From: Mucilaginibacter sp. MD40
GTDB taxonomy: Bacteria > Bacteroidota > Bacteroidia > Sphingobacteriales > Sphingobacteriaceae
DNA length: 64,000 bases
NCBI RefSeq assembly: GCF_002288635.1
Contig: NZ_NRSW01000001.1
Coordinates: 2,017,671-2,081,670 of the forward strand
Direction: 5' to 3'
Part shown: positions 8,785-17,921 of the stretch, piece after piece
Position numbering within the stretch: the stretch's first letter is position 1
Layout: each line of letters starts with the position of its first letter
The notes under the pieces: model-generated
The model's input: the letters and a program-made list of their open reading frames with translations, nothing else
The model's database searches: none
What the model was told of the DNA's origin: nothing
Program-made: the position numbers and the translations under genes

Positions 8785-11700
8785 ATGCTTAAAAAGAGTA
8801 GTTTTTTACCCCTGCTATTTATTCTTTTTGGTTTTACCTCCTGCCATAAGTCGGGCGTGGAAAATCCTTTGTTTACCCTTCAGGACAATAGCGCCGTGGG
8901 GATTGATTTTGCCAACATGCTTAACGTGCAGGACCGTACCAACGTGTTCTCGTTCCGTAATTATTACAATGGTGGCGGAGTAGCCATAGGCGATGTAAAT
9001 AACGACGGGTTGAACGACGTGTATCTTACCTCCAACCAGGGTGGTAACCACCTGTATCTTAACCGCGGCAACTGGAAGTTTGATGATGTTACCGACAAAG
9101 CCGGTGTTAAAGGTACCAAATACTGGAGCACAGGTGTAACGATGGTTGATATTAACGCCGACGGCTGGCTGGATATTTACGTGTGCCACAGCGGCAATAT
9201 AATTGACCGTAAAGGAAATGAGCTTTTTATTAACCAGCACGATGGTACTTTTAAAGAGGAAGCCGCGAAGTACGGACTGGTTGACAATGGCCTTTCAACC
9301 CAATCCATCTTTTTTGATATGGACAACGATGGCGACCTGGACTGCTTTATCCTAAACAATTCCTTCAGGCCTATCGGTTCTTTTGATTTCAGCAGAAATC
9401 TGCGCGCTGTGGTTGACCCGCTTGGCGGCGCCAGGCTTTACCGTAATGATGGCGGGCATTTCACCAATGTTACCCAGCAGGCAGGCATTTACTCCAGCGA
9501 TATTGGGTTTGGGCTTGGCGTATCTGTAGCTGATGTGAATAATGACGGCTATCCGGATATCTATGTTTCCAATGATTTCTTTGAGCGCGATTACCTGTAC
9601 ATCAACCAGCATAACGGTACTTTTAAAGAGGATATCCAGAACGAGATGGGGCACCTGAGCCTGGCATCAATGGGGTCAGACATTGCCGACATCAACAACG
9701 ATGGTAACCTGGATATATTTACCACCGAAATGCTGCCAGAAGGGGATAAGCGGCTCAAAAAAATGACCTCGTTTGAATCATACGATGTGATTAAGCTCAA
9801 GCAGCATGATGGTTATTTTAATCAGTTTATGCAAAACTGCCTTCAGCTGAACAATGGCGATGGCACTTTCTCGGAGATCGCTTTTAGCGCGGGAGTACCA
9901 GCTACAGACTGGAGCTGGGGAGCCTTATTTTTTGATATGGATAATGACGGCTGGAAAGATATTTTTGTATCTAACGGCATCTATAAAGACCTTACCGACC
10001 AGGACTACGTGGAGTTTTTAGGCAACCGCGAAAACATGGACAAAATTGCCGAAAAAAAGAAATTCGACTACAAGGACTTTACCAACAAGATGATATCCAC
10101 GCCGTTGGTAAGTTACGCGTACCATAACAACAAAAACCTCACTTTTACCAACGAGGTAGTTAATTTTGGCTTGGATAAGCCCTCATTCAGCAATGGCGCG
10201 GCCTATGGAGATTTGGATAATGATGGCGATAACGACCTGATCGTTAACAACGTCAACATGCCGGTATCTGTATATAAAAGCAATGCCGAGCGTTTACATA
10301 ATAACCATATACAGCTAAAATTTACCGGCCCGGGGCAAAACCGGTTTGGCGTAGGTACTACGGTAAAGGTTTTTGCCGGCAACCAGCAATTAACCTGTTA
10401 CCACCAGCCAACACGGGGTTTCCAAAGCAGCACATCGCCTAATCTCATGACTATCGGTTTGGGTAAGATCGGCAAAATTGATTCCATGCAGGTGATCTGG
10501 CCGGGTGGCAAATACCAAACCCTTAAAAACGTAGCTGTAAATAAAGTTTACGCCTACAATTTTACTGATGCCGACAGGCAGTACAATTATATAAAACCGG
10601 TAGTTAAGCCCCTGTTCACCGAAACAGAGCAAACCCTGTTTGACTCCGTACCCAAACATACCGAAGACGGATTTATTGACTTTGATAACGAGCGGCTGAT
10701 GCTCCAGATGCTCTCTACCGAGAACCCATACATGGCTAAAGGTGATATCAATAATGATGGCCTCGACGATTTTTATTTCGGTAGTTCAAAGGATAGCCCT
10801 GCCGCTATTTATGTGCAGCAAAAGAACGGGCATTTTAAACAATACATTCCGGCCGATCTGGCGAAGCAAACTTATTTGGAAAATGCCGGAGCTGCATTTG
10901 GCGATTTTGATGGCGATGGCGATCAGGACCTTGTTATTGGTGTGGGTGGTAATGCCGAAGAGGCGGGCACTAATATTTACTTCCCAAGGTTTTACGAGAA
11001 TGATGGTAAGGGTAACCTGCACCGTAACCCGCAAAAGATGATTCCGGCGGCGGTGAACGCTTCGGTTATTGTAGCGGCAGACTATGATAAGGACGGGCAC
11101 CCCGACCTGTTTATTGGTGGAAGAAGCGTTCCGGGTACGTATGGCGAATCGCCTAATTCATACGTGATGCATAATGATGGCACAGGCCGCTTTACTGATG
11201 TTACCAAACAAGTTTTAGGTACAAATAAGCCCGGTATGGTTACATCCGCGGTATGGGCCGATATAGACGGCAATGGTTATCCTGACCTTATCATCGCAGG
11301 AAACTGGATGGGTATACAGGTATACCGTAACCAGGGCGGTCGCTTTACTCTTGATAAACAACTGGACCAATACAAAGGCTGGTGGAGCAGCCTGGCCGTA
11401 GCCGATGTAAATGGCGATGGCAAACCGGATATTATTGCCGGGAATTTAGGGCTTAATAGTAAGTTCAGAGGATCGGATAAGGAACCTATGCGGCTATACG
11501 TAAAAGATTTTGATGGTAACGGTACCAAAGAATGTGTAGCATCAATATACCGCGAGCACCAGCCGTACGTTTTTCATATGAAGCCCGACCTGGTAGGCCA
11601 GATGCCCATACTAAAAAAGAAATACCTGAAATATGCCGACTACGCCGGGAAAACATTTAACGAGGTGTTTACTGATGATATGTTGCAGGGCGCCGAGGTA

Positions 11701-12081
11701 CACGAAATAAATTATTTTACTTCATCGGTGTTTATGAACAATGGTAACGGTAAATTTACAGCGCAGGTGTTGCCTTATTATGCGCAATTATCAAGCGTAA
11801 ATACTATTTTATGCGACGATATTGATGGTAGTGGCATCCCTTCAATAATGCTTGGGGGCAATTTTTACGGTTTTAAACCCGAAGTTGGTCGCCTGGATGC
11901 CAGTTATGGTCAGTTGTATAAATACACTAAAAACGGATTTGAATATTATCCGCCGGTAAAAAGCGGTATCAGGCTTAACGGTCAGGTACGCTCGTCGTTA
12001 CTGGTCAGGAATGCGAAAGGCCGGAAATATTATCTGTTTGGGTTTAATGATGATAAGCTGAGGGCGTATACACTACGATAA
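8785..12081 (+). CDS. FG-GAP/VCBS-repeat lipoprotein with ASPIC/UnbV domains, copy 1
   Basis: Very large exported lipoprotein (about 1098 residues). The ATG at 8785 was preferred to a GTG one codon earlier; the signal peptide ends FGFTSC with lipidated Cys20. The chain carries about 14 calcium-binding blade motifs of the D-x-N/D-x-D-G-x-x-D type (for example DVNNDGLND, DMDNDGDLD, DYDKDGHPD), the pattern of FG-GAP/VCBS beta-propellers. An ASPIC/UnbV-like segment is visible around GVGTTVKVFAG to VIWPGGKYQTL. It probably sits on the outer membrane next to SusCD as a binding or scaffold protein. The actual function is unknown. It is paralogous to the next gene, 5 nt downstream. Confidence 0.9.
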   Translation: MLKKSSFLPLLFILFGFTSCHKSGVENPLFTLQDNSAVGIDFANMLNVQDRTNVFSFRNYYNGGGVAIGDVNNDGLNDVYLTSNQGGNHLYLNRGNWKFDDVTDKAGVKGTKYWSTGVTMVDINADGWLDIYVCHSGNIIDRKGNELFINQHDGTFKEEAAKYGLVDNGLSTQSIFFDMDNDGDLDCFILNNSFRPIGSFDFSRNLRAVVDPLGGARLYRNDGGHFTNVTQQAGIYSSDIGFGLGVSVADVNNDGYPDIYVSNDFFERDYLYINQHNGTFKEDIQNEMGHLSLASMGSDIADINNDGNLDIFTTEMLPEGDKRLKKMTSFESYDVIKLKQHDGYFNQFMQNCLQLNNGDGTFSEIAFSAGVPATDWSWGALFFDMDNDGWKDIFVSNGIYKDLTDQDYVEFLGNRENMDKIAEKKKFDYKDFTNKMISTPLVSYAYHNNKNLTFTNEVVNFGLDKPSFSNGAAYGDLDNDGDNDLIVNNVNMPVSVYKSNAERLHNNHIQLKFTGPGQNRFGVGTTVKVFAGNQQLTCYHQPTRGFQSSTSPNLMTIGLGKIGKIDSMQVIWPGGKYQTLKNVAVNKVYAYNFTDADRQYNYIKPVVKPLFTETEQTLFDSVPKHTEDGFIDFDNERLMLQMLSTENPYMAKGDINNDGLDDFYFGSSKDSPAAIYVQQKNGHFKQYIPADLAKQTYLENAGAAFGDFDGDGDQDLVIGVGGNAEEAGTNIYFPRFYENDGKGNLHRNPQKMIPAAVNASVIVAADYDKDGHPDLFIGGRSVPGTYGESPNSYVMHNDGTGRFTDVTKQVLGTNKPGMVTSAVWADIDGNGYPDLIIAGNWMGIQVYRNQGGRFTLDKQLDQYKGWWSSLAVADVNGDGKPDIIAGNLGLNSKFRGSDKEPMRLYVKDFDGNGTKECVASIYREHQPYVFHMKPDLVGQMPILKKKYLKYADYAGKTFNEVFTDDMLQGAEVHEINYFTSSVFMNNGNGKFTAQVLPYYAQLSSVNTILCDDIDGSGIPSIMLGGNFYGFKPEVGRLDASYGQLYKYTKNGFEYYPPVKSGIRLNGQVRSSLLVRNAKGRKYYLFGFNDDKLRAYTLR

Positions 12082-12086
12082 GCGAT

Positions 12087-15000
12087 ATGCCAAAACAAAA
12101 AGCGAAAAAGCCAAAAGCGAAACCGCTCATCTATAAAAAATTGCTGATAGTTTGCTGCATCATAGCGGCAGGCATTGCCGTATATACCTCATGCCGCACT
12201 AATAAGCAGGGCGCGGCTATATTTACACTCCTGCCTGCGGAGAAAACTAACGTCAATTTTGTAAACAAGAACGTCGTAACCGATTCGGTGAACATCCTGG
12301 ATTACCTGTATTTCTACAACGGTGCAGGCATGGCCACTGCCGATTTTAATAACGATGGACTGGAAGACATTTATTTTGTATCCAACCAGCAGGGAAATAA
12401 GCTGTATCTTAACAAGGGCAATCTCAAGTTTGAAGATATTACCGCTAAGGCCGGCGTTGCCGGTACGGGTAACTGGAAAACAGGCGTAACCATTGTAGAT
12501 ATCAACGGCGATGGCTTAAAGGATATTTATGTGAGCGTAGTATCCAATTATAAAACCTTTAAAGGTAAAAATCAGCTGTACATCAATAACGGCGACCTCA
12601 CCTTTACCGAATCAGCGGCCAAATATGGGCTCGATTTCTCAGGCTTTTCCACCCAGGCATCCTTTTTTGATTATGATAAGGATGGCGATCTGGATATGTT
12701 CTTGCTTACTTCATCGGTACACAGTAATGATACCTATGGCGACTCTACCCAGCGCTTTAAGGTAAGCCACGACGCCGGCGATCACCTTTTCAGGAATGAT
12801 AATGGCCATTTTACCGATGTTACCACCGGTTCGGGTATCTATTCGGCACCCATAGGCTACGGCCTTGGCGTGAGCGTGGGCGATCTTAACAACGATGGTT
12901 GGGACGATATTTACGTGAGTAACGATTTTTTTGAGCAGGATTATTACTATATCAACCAGCATAACGGCACTTTTAAGGAGGAAATGAAAAGTGCCTTCGG
13001 GCACACCAGTTTGTTCTCTATGGGCAACACGCTTGCCGATGTAAATAAGGACGGCCACCTCGATGTGATCAGTACGGACATGCTGCCCGGTGAGATGAAA
13101 GCGCTGAAATCGACCATTAACGACGAACCGCTTGATATTTACAACCAGGAAGTAAGCGCCGGTTATTATTACCAGTATTCCAAAAACAGTTTGCAACTCA
13201 ATGTGGGCAACGGAAAGAAGTTTGTAGATATTTCCCTGTATTCGGGTATGTCTGCAACCGACTGGACATGGTCGCCGCTGGTGCAGGATTTTGATATGGA
13301 TGGCCGCAAGGACATGTTTTTTTCAAACGGTATAAAAAAGCGTTTGAACGATATGGATTACCTTAAATATCTGGGCGACCCAAACGTGATAAAGGATTTT
13401 AAGACCAGCCGTTTCTTTGATAAAGAAAAGATCAATCTCATGCCCGACGGTCAGGTACATAACTATTTGTACCAGGGAGCCAATGACCTGAAATTTACCG
13501 ATATTTCATCCGGTAATGATATGGTAGATCCGTCTATCTCTTCAGGAGCGGTAGCTGTTGATCTGGACAATGATGGCGACCTTGATCTGGTAACCAATAA
13601 TATGGACCAGCCGGCTTTCATTTACCAGAACATGACCATGGAACATGCGGGCAAAGCAAAGCCATCATATATAAAAATCAGCGCCAAGTATAACAAAGGC
13701 AACCCTGATGCTATTGGTGCTAAGTTTTACCTGCGTTCGGTGCAGCAGGTAGACCATCAGGAAATACAAACCAGCACCGCTTATGCCAGTACCCAAAACA
13801 GCAACCTGCTGTTTACCTTTTTGCCCGGCGATAAGCCTGTAGATATGCTGGTGATATGGCCTGATAACTCTTATCAGGTGATCAATAAACTCTCTCTGAA
13901 CAAGAAGTCCGTCATCAGCTATAAAAAAGAAGATACACGCATAACGGCTGATATAAACGGCCTTATAACCGGTTACATTAATGGAAAAAGGCAATTTACC
14001 TATACCGATGTAAAAGCGAGTGTATTAGCCAACATCGCCCCTAATGAAACGCCCGATTTTAATTATTACAACTTATTACCGCATACTTACCTTCCGCATA
14101 TTCCCGCGGTAGCTGTTGCGGATGTAAATAACGACGGGATAGAGGATATCTATGTAGGCGGCGTTGAGAATGAAGACAAATATTTATTGGCAGGTGCCGG
14201 GAACGGCAAATTCAACAAAATAGCCGTAGATGCTTTTGCCGTGGATAAGGCGATGGCCGATGTTGACGCGCATTGGCTCGACGTAAATGGCGATGGCCTA
14301 CAGGATTTGTTGGTGACCACTGCCAGCCATCCGTTTATTGAGGCCGAGAAACGTAAGCAGCCAAGGCTGTACATTAATAAAGGGAACTTCAAGTTTGAGG
14401 CTAAGGCGCTGCCTAAAATTACCATGCAGCCCTCGCAAATATTTGTTTATGATTTTAATGGCGATGGACGGCAGGATGTGATGCTGGTGAGCGCGGTGCC
14501 TTTCCGCGATTATACCATGGCGGCAGAGTCGGTGGTTATGCTGAATAATGGAAGCGGTAATTTTAGCTTAGCACCAAAAACCAGCTACCCCGAATTAACG
14601 TCTATCAAATATATCAGCAGCATTAGTACTGCCGATGTAAACGGCGATGGCAAGCAGGATGTAATTGTGAGCGCCGAATGGCAGCCAATACAGGTCTTTT
14701 TAAACAAGGGAAACAAACTGGTTAAGCAAAATATTCCCGCGCTTGATGAGCAGAAAGGTTGGTGGCAATCTGCTCTGGTAACCGATATTGATGGCGATGG
14801 CAAACCCGACCTGCTTGCCGGTAACTGGGGGCTTAACAATAAATACAACGTAGCGCCCGGGCAGCCGTTGTATGCTTACAATAACGATATTGACAATGAT
14901 GGCAAGAACGACCTGATCCTATCTTACTTCTATGAAGGCAAATATTATCCCTTCAGGCCTAAGAATGATCTGGAACAGGAACTGCCGTTCCTGAAAAAGG

Positions 15001-15446
15001 AGTTCCTGAGCTTTCAGAAAATGGCCGATAAAACTACCGAAGAGATATTTAAGGATAAGATAAAGGATGAGGGCAGGCTGGAGGCCAATCAATTTAATAC
15101 AATTTTTGCAAACGATGTGCTGAATACAAAGAATGTTACAGCGCTGCCTTTCCTTTTTCAGCAGGCGCCTGTACGCTCGGTGATCGCTTTAAATAATAAG
15201 GATAGGGATATCCTGCTTAACGGTAACTTTTGGGGTGTTGTACCTTACGAAGGTAAGTATGATGCGCTGGGCCTGGTAGCCACACATTATGATAAGGCCA
15301 GGAAGCAGTTCTCGCAACCAGAATACTGGATAAACAGCCTGTTCAACTCTCAGGAGTTAACTCATATTTATCCTTACAAAACAGCCACAGGTAAAAGCTT
15401 TATAGTTACCACGTATGATGGTAAACTGGTGCTGGTTACCCGTTAA
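12087..15446 (+). CDS. FG-GAP/VCBS-repeat protein with ASPIC/UnbV domain, copy 2
   Basis: Second tandem paralogue, 1119 residues. The N-terminus is long and lysine-rich before the hydrophobic stretch; a lipobox-like VYTSC places the lipidated Cys at residue 36, so it is probably a lipoprotein or membrane-anchored. About 13 D-x-N/D-x-D-G motifs (DFNNDGLED, DVNKDGHLD, DIDGDGKPD) mark propeller blades, and an ASPIC/UnbV-like stretch (GAKFYLRSVQQ to VIWPDNSYQVI) lies mid-protein. It follows copy 1 by 5 nt and ends exactly against the convergent SRPBCC gene. Like copy 1 its biochemical role is unknown; the shared order suggests an old tandem duplication with divergence. Confidence 0.9.
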   Translation: MPKQKAKKPKAKPLIYKKLLIVCCIIAAGIAVYTSCRTNKQGAAIFTLLPAEKTNVNFVNKNVVTDSVNILDYLYFYNGAGMATADFNNDGLEDIYFVSNQQGNKLYLNKGNLKFEDITAKAGVAGTGNWKTGVTIVDINGDGLKDIYVSVVSNYKTFKGKNQLYINNGDLTFTESAAKYGLDFSGFSTQASFFDYDKDGDLDMFLLTSSVHSNDTYGDSTQRFKVSHDAGDHLFRNDNGHFTDVTTGSGIYSAPIGYGLGVSVGDLNNDGWDDIYVSNDFFEQDYYYINQHNGTFKEEMKSAFGHTSLFSMGNTLADVNKDGHLDVISTDMLPGEMKALKSTINDEPLDIYNQEVSAGYYYQYSKNSLQLNVGNGKKFVDISLYSGMSATDWTWSPLVQDFDMDGRKDMFFSNGIKKRLNDMDYLKYLGDPNVIKDFKTSRFFDKEKINLMPDGQVHNYLYQGANDLKFTDISSGNDMVDPSISSGAVAVDLDNDGDLDLVTNNMDQPAFIYQNMTMEHAGKAKPSYIKISAKYNKGNPDAIGAKFYLRSVQQVDHQEIQTSTAYASTQNSNLLFTFLPGDKPVDMLVIWPDNSYQVINKLSLNKKSVISYKKEDTRITADINGLITGYINGKRQFTYTDVKASVLANIAPNETPDFNYYNLLPHTYLPHIPAVAVADVNNDGIEDIYVGGVENEDKYLLAGAGNGKFNKIAVDAFAVDKAMADVDAHWLDVNGDGLQDLLVTTASHPFIEAEKRKQPRLYINKGNFKFEAKALPKITMQPSQIFVYDFNGDGRQDVMLVSAVPFRDYTMAAESVVMLNNGSGNFSLAPKTSYPELTSIKYISSISTADVNGDGKQDVIVSAEWQPIQVFLNKGNKLVKQNIPALDEQKGWWQSALVTDIDGDGKPDLLAGNWGLNNKYNVAPGQPLYAYNNDIDNDGKNDLILSYFYEGKYYPFRPKNDLEQELPFLKKEFLSFQKMADKTTEEIFKDKIKDEGRLEANQFNTIFANDVLNTKNVTALPFLFQQAPVRSVIALNNKDRDILLNGNFWGVVPYEGKYDALGLVATHYDKARKQFSQPEYWINSLFNSQELTHIYPYKTATGKSFIVTTYDGKLVLVTR

Positions 15447-16385
15447 CTAAAAAATGGGCCACGATAAAGTGGTGTGCCATTGGCTGGTATCGGGCTGTTC
15501 GGAGCGGTTGGTAACCAGCAGTTCATAAGGCATGGCTGGCGATATCAGGTGGTGGTCTTTCTGATAACGCTTTAATTGCCTGAATGCGTTTTTTATGTTA
15601 CCCGGGCCGCCGTTTACACTGGTTTGTAATAAGTTACCGCCCAACACCATTTTTTCCATCTTAATGCTGTTATTGGCGCTAAATGGCTTGTTTACCGGCA
15701 GCGCTACAGTTACCTGGTAAGCGTTTTCATCAGTTTGGTGAACGTTAAGCATGGGCGTTGCCACCTGTTGCAGGTGCTGCTTTCCGGCTTCGTTTTTCAA
15801 TTGATCAATGAGTTTGTAAACCACATCGCTTGCCGGATAAGCGGTTGTTTGAGTGGCGGTAACCATCATGTACTCATAGTCTATCTTCTTAATACCAAAA
15901 GTAAAGCCGTAAACATTGCTATCAGCCTGCATGAATTTTTTAAAAATACGGAGTATGTCCTGTAGTTCGCCGCCCAGCTTTTTTATTTCAAAATACTCCT
16001 TAACTCTTTGTATAGGATTAAGGCTGGTTTGCATCTCTACGGTCCAGTAAACCATGCATGAGCCTTCTTCTATGCTGTTATAGGTAAGGCTGCTGCCGGC
16101 TTTTGTGTTGCCATAGCTTATCAAAGCGGGCATGCTGCCGTTGGTGTTATCGTGCAGGGTAAAAGCCATATTTTTATAAGTATAACGGGAGCTGTCCTGG
16201 GTGTTGAATTTGCCCGGCCACCACTTTTGCCATGCCCGCTTATTCACCAGGAACCTGGCCACATTCATATCGCTCGCGTCGATCTGTATGGCGCTGGTAG
16301 TTTTTATTTTTTGAGGAATAATAAAATAGATACTGATAAATACAAGCAGCAGTAAAGCTAAAATTATAAGGGCCGGTTTCTTCAT
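15447..16385 (-). CDS. SRPBCC / GyrI-like effector-binding domain protein, membrane-anchored
   Basis: 312-residue protein with one N-terminal transmembrane helix (residues 5-24) followed by an SRPBCC (START-like) segment (TTSAIQIDASDMNVARFLVNKRAWQKWWPG). The C-terminal half looks like the GyrI/AraC effector-binding fold (VTVALPVNKPF to YELLVTNRSEQ). Both are small-hydrophobic-ligand-binding folds. The gene is antisense inside the locus; its stop codon directly abuts that of the preceding FG-GAP gene with no spacer. Whether it belongs functionally to the locus or is a chance insertion is unclear. The fold call is reasonable; no function is proposed. Confidence 0.7.
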   Translation of the reverse strand: MKKPALIILALLLLVFISIYFIIPQKIKTTSAIQIDASDMNVARFLVNKRAWQKWWPGKFNTQDSSRYTYKNMAFTLHDNTNGSMPALISYGNTKAGSSLTYNSIEEGSCMVYWTVEMQTSLNPIQRVKEYFEIKKLGGELQDILRIFKKFMQADSNVYGFTFGIKKIDYEYMMVTATQTTAYPASDVVYKLIDQLKNEAGKQHLQQVATPMLNVHQTDENAYQVTVALPVNKPFSANNSIKMEKMVLGGNLLQTSVNGGPGNIKNAFRQLKRYQKDHHLISPAMPYELLVTNRSEQPDTSQWHTTLSWPIF

Positions 16386-16542
16386 AATCCTACAGCAAAT
16401 TCAAAAAGTACAACCCCTGATGGTGGCGTAATTAAGGCGGTAAAAATAATTATTTAATAGTGTAAAAATCAACCTAAAAAATGTATTCCCCAGTGCGTTA
16501 AAACCATTATATTTAGCCTTTAAACAATTAAACCAATACCAG

Positions 16543-16568
16543 CCGGCCCAAAGCCCGCCGGGTTTTTT
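16543..16568 (+). terminator. terminator-like hairpin in the leader of the haloperoxidase gene
   Basis: CCGGC (16543-16547) and GCCGG (16557-16561) pair around a 9-nt loop and are followed by G and six T. It lies about 20 nt before the ATG at 16588, in the sense strand of that gene, and no upstream sense gene ends here. It could therefore be an attenuator in the leader rather than an end-of-gene terminator. Confidence 0.55.
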
Positions 16569-16587
16569 GTAAGCCTTTAATTAAACT

Positions 16588-17916
16588 ATGAACCGTTACC
16601 TGTTTTTGTTTGCATTTGCAGCGATATGCCTTGCCTCATGCAAAAAAGCTGATTACCAGAAAGTAACTCATAACCCCGAGCTTTACCGCGCTACAGTAAA
16701 AAAACTCAATGATATTGTACTGGAAAATAATTTTCCGCCGGTTATCGCGTCGCGTAACTACGTTTATGCCAACATTGCCGCTTATGAGGTAATAGCCGCC
16801 GGCGACCCTTCACATTACCGCTCGCTTGCGGGGCAAATTAAACATATGCCCGTCATGCCTAAGCCTGAAAAAGGTAAGGATATCGATTTTCAGTTTGCTT
16901 CCCTGTTATCCTTCTGCTATGTAGGTAACGCGGTTACCTTCCCCGAAGGCAGCATGTTTGTTTATGTGGACGAGTTAAAGAAGAAAGCCAAAGATGCCGG
17001 TATGCCTTCTGATGTTTTTGAAAACTCTGTGGCTTATTCTGATACCGTAGCCAAGAGCATCATGAAATGGAGTAAAAAGGACAACTACGCCCAAACGCGT
17101 TCGGCAAGCAAGTATACCGTTGTGCGTAAAGATGGCCGATGGATACCTACGCCACCAATGTACGCGCAGGCTCTTGAGCCACACTGGGGCGAGATACGCC
17201 CGATGGTGCTTGATTCTGCCGCGCAGATACCCGCACCCGAGCCTCCGGCTTACAATATGACCGATAAGAACAGTGTGTTCTATAAAAATGTGATGGATGT
17301 GAAAGGCAAGATAGACGGCCTTACCCCCGAACAAAAGCATATGGCCGATTTCTGGGACGATAATGCCTTCAAGCTAAATGTGATAGGCCATGCGTCGTTC
17401 GCTACCAAAAAATTTGGCCCGGCAGGGCATTGGATGAATATTGCCGGCATCGGCTCAAAAATGGCCAATGCTGATTTCAATACTACAGTGGCTGCTTACA
17501 CCAAGGCTTCAATAGCGTTGTTTGACGCGTTTATTAATTGCTGGTATGTTAAATACCAGGCTAACAGCGTACGCCCCGAAACGGTGATCAATAAGTTGAT
17601 AGACCCCGACTGGAAGCCCTACATCCAAACACCGCCATTCCCCGAGTATATCAGCGGGCACGCGGTTATATCAGCCGCTGCCGCGGAAGCCTTGACAGAT
17701 AGTTTTGGTGATAATAAAGCGTATACTGATTCTTCTGAATCTGAGTTTGGCATACCGCCGCGTTCTTTTAAATCATTCAGGCAGGCAGCAAAAGAAGCAG
17801 CCATCTCACGTGTTTATGGTGGTATCCACTATAAAATTGCCTGTGATGTGGGCAACCAGACAGGTGTTAAAATAGGCGACCTCGTAAACCAGAAGTTACA
17901 ATTAAAGATCAAGTGA
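16588..17916 (+). CDS. vanadium-dependent haloperoxidase / PAP2-like lipoprotein
   Basis: 442-residue exported protein; signal peptide ends CLASC with lipidated Cys18. All residues that bind vanadate in vanadium haloperoxidases and phosphate in the related PAP2 phosphatases are present with correct spacing. They are Lys322 and Arg329 (KYQANSVRP), Ser356-Gly357-His358 (PEYISGHA), and Arg408 and His414 (RVYGGIH). The family is thus clear, but sequence alone cannot separate halide peroxidase from phosphatase activity. It is followed 5 nt later by the GH65 gene and lies beside the SusCD/FG-GAP genes, so it probably acts on the same substrate at the outer membrane or periplasm. That link is inference. 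Confidence 0.9.
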   Translation: MNRYLFLFAFAAICLASCKKADYQKVTHNPELYRATVKKLNDIVLENNFPPVIASRNYVYANIAAYEVIAAGDPSHYRSLAGQIKHMPVMPKPEKGKDIDFQFASLLSFCYVGNAVTFPEGSMFVYVDELKKKAKDAGMPSDVFENSVAYSDTVAKSIMKWSKKDNYAQTRSASKYTVVRKDGRWIPTPPMYAQALEPHWGEIRPMVLDSAAQIPAPEPPAYNMTDKNSVFYKNVMDVKGKIDGLTPEQKHMADFWDDNAFKLNVIGHASFATKKFGPAGHWMNIAGIGSKMANADFNTTVAAYTKASIALFDAFINCWYVKYQANSVRPETVINKLIDPDWKPYIQTPPFPEYISGHAVISAAAAEALTDSFGDNKAYTDSSESEFGIPPRSFKSFRQAAKEAAISRVYGGIHYKIACDVGNQTGVKIGDLVNQKLQLKIK

Positions 17917-17921
17917 AGTTT

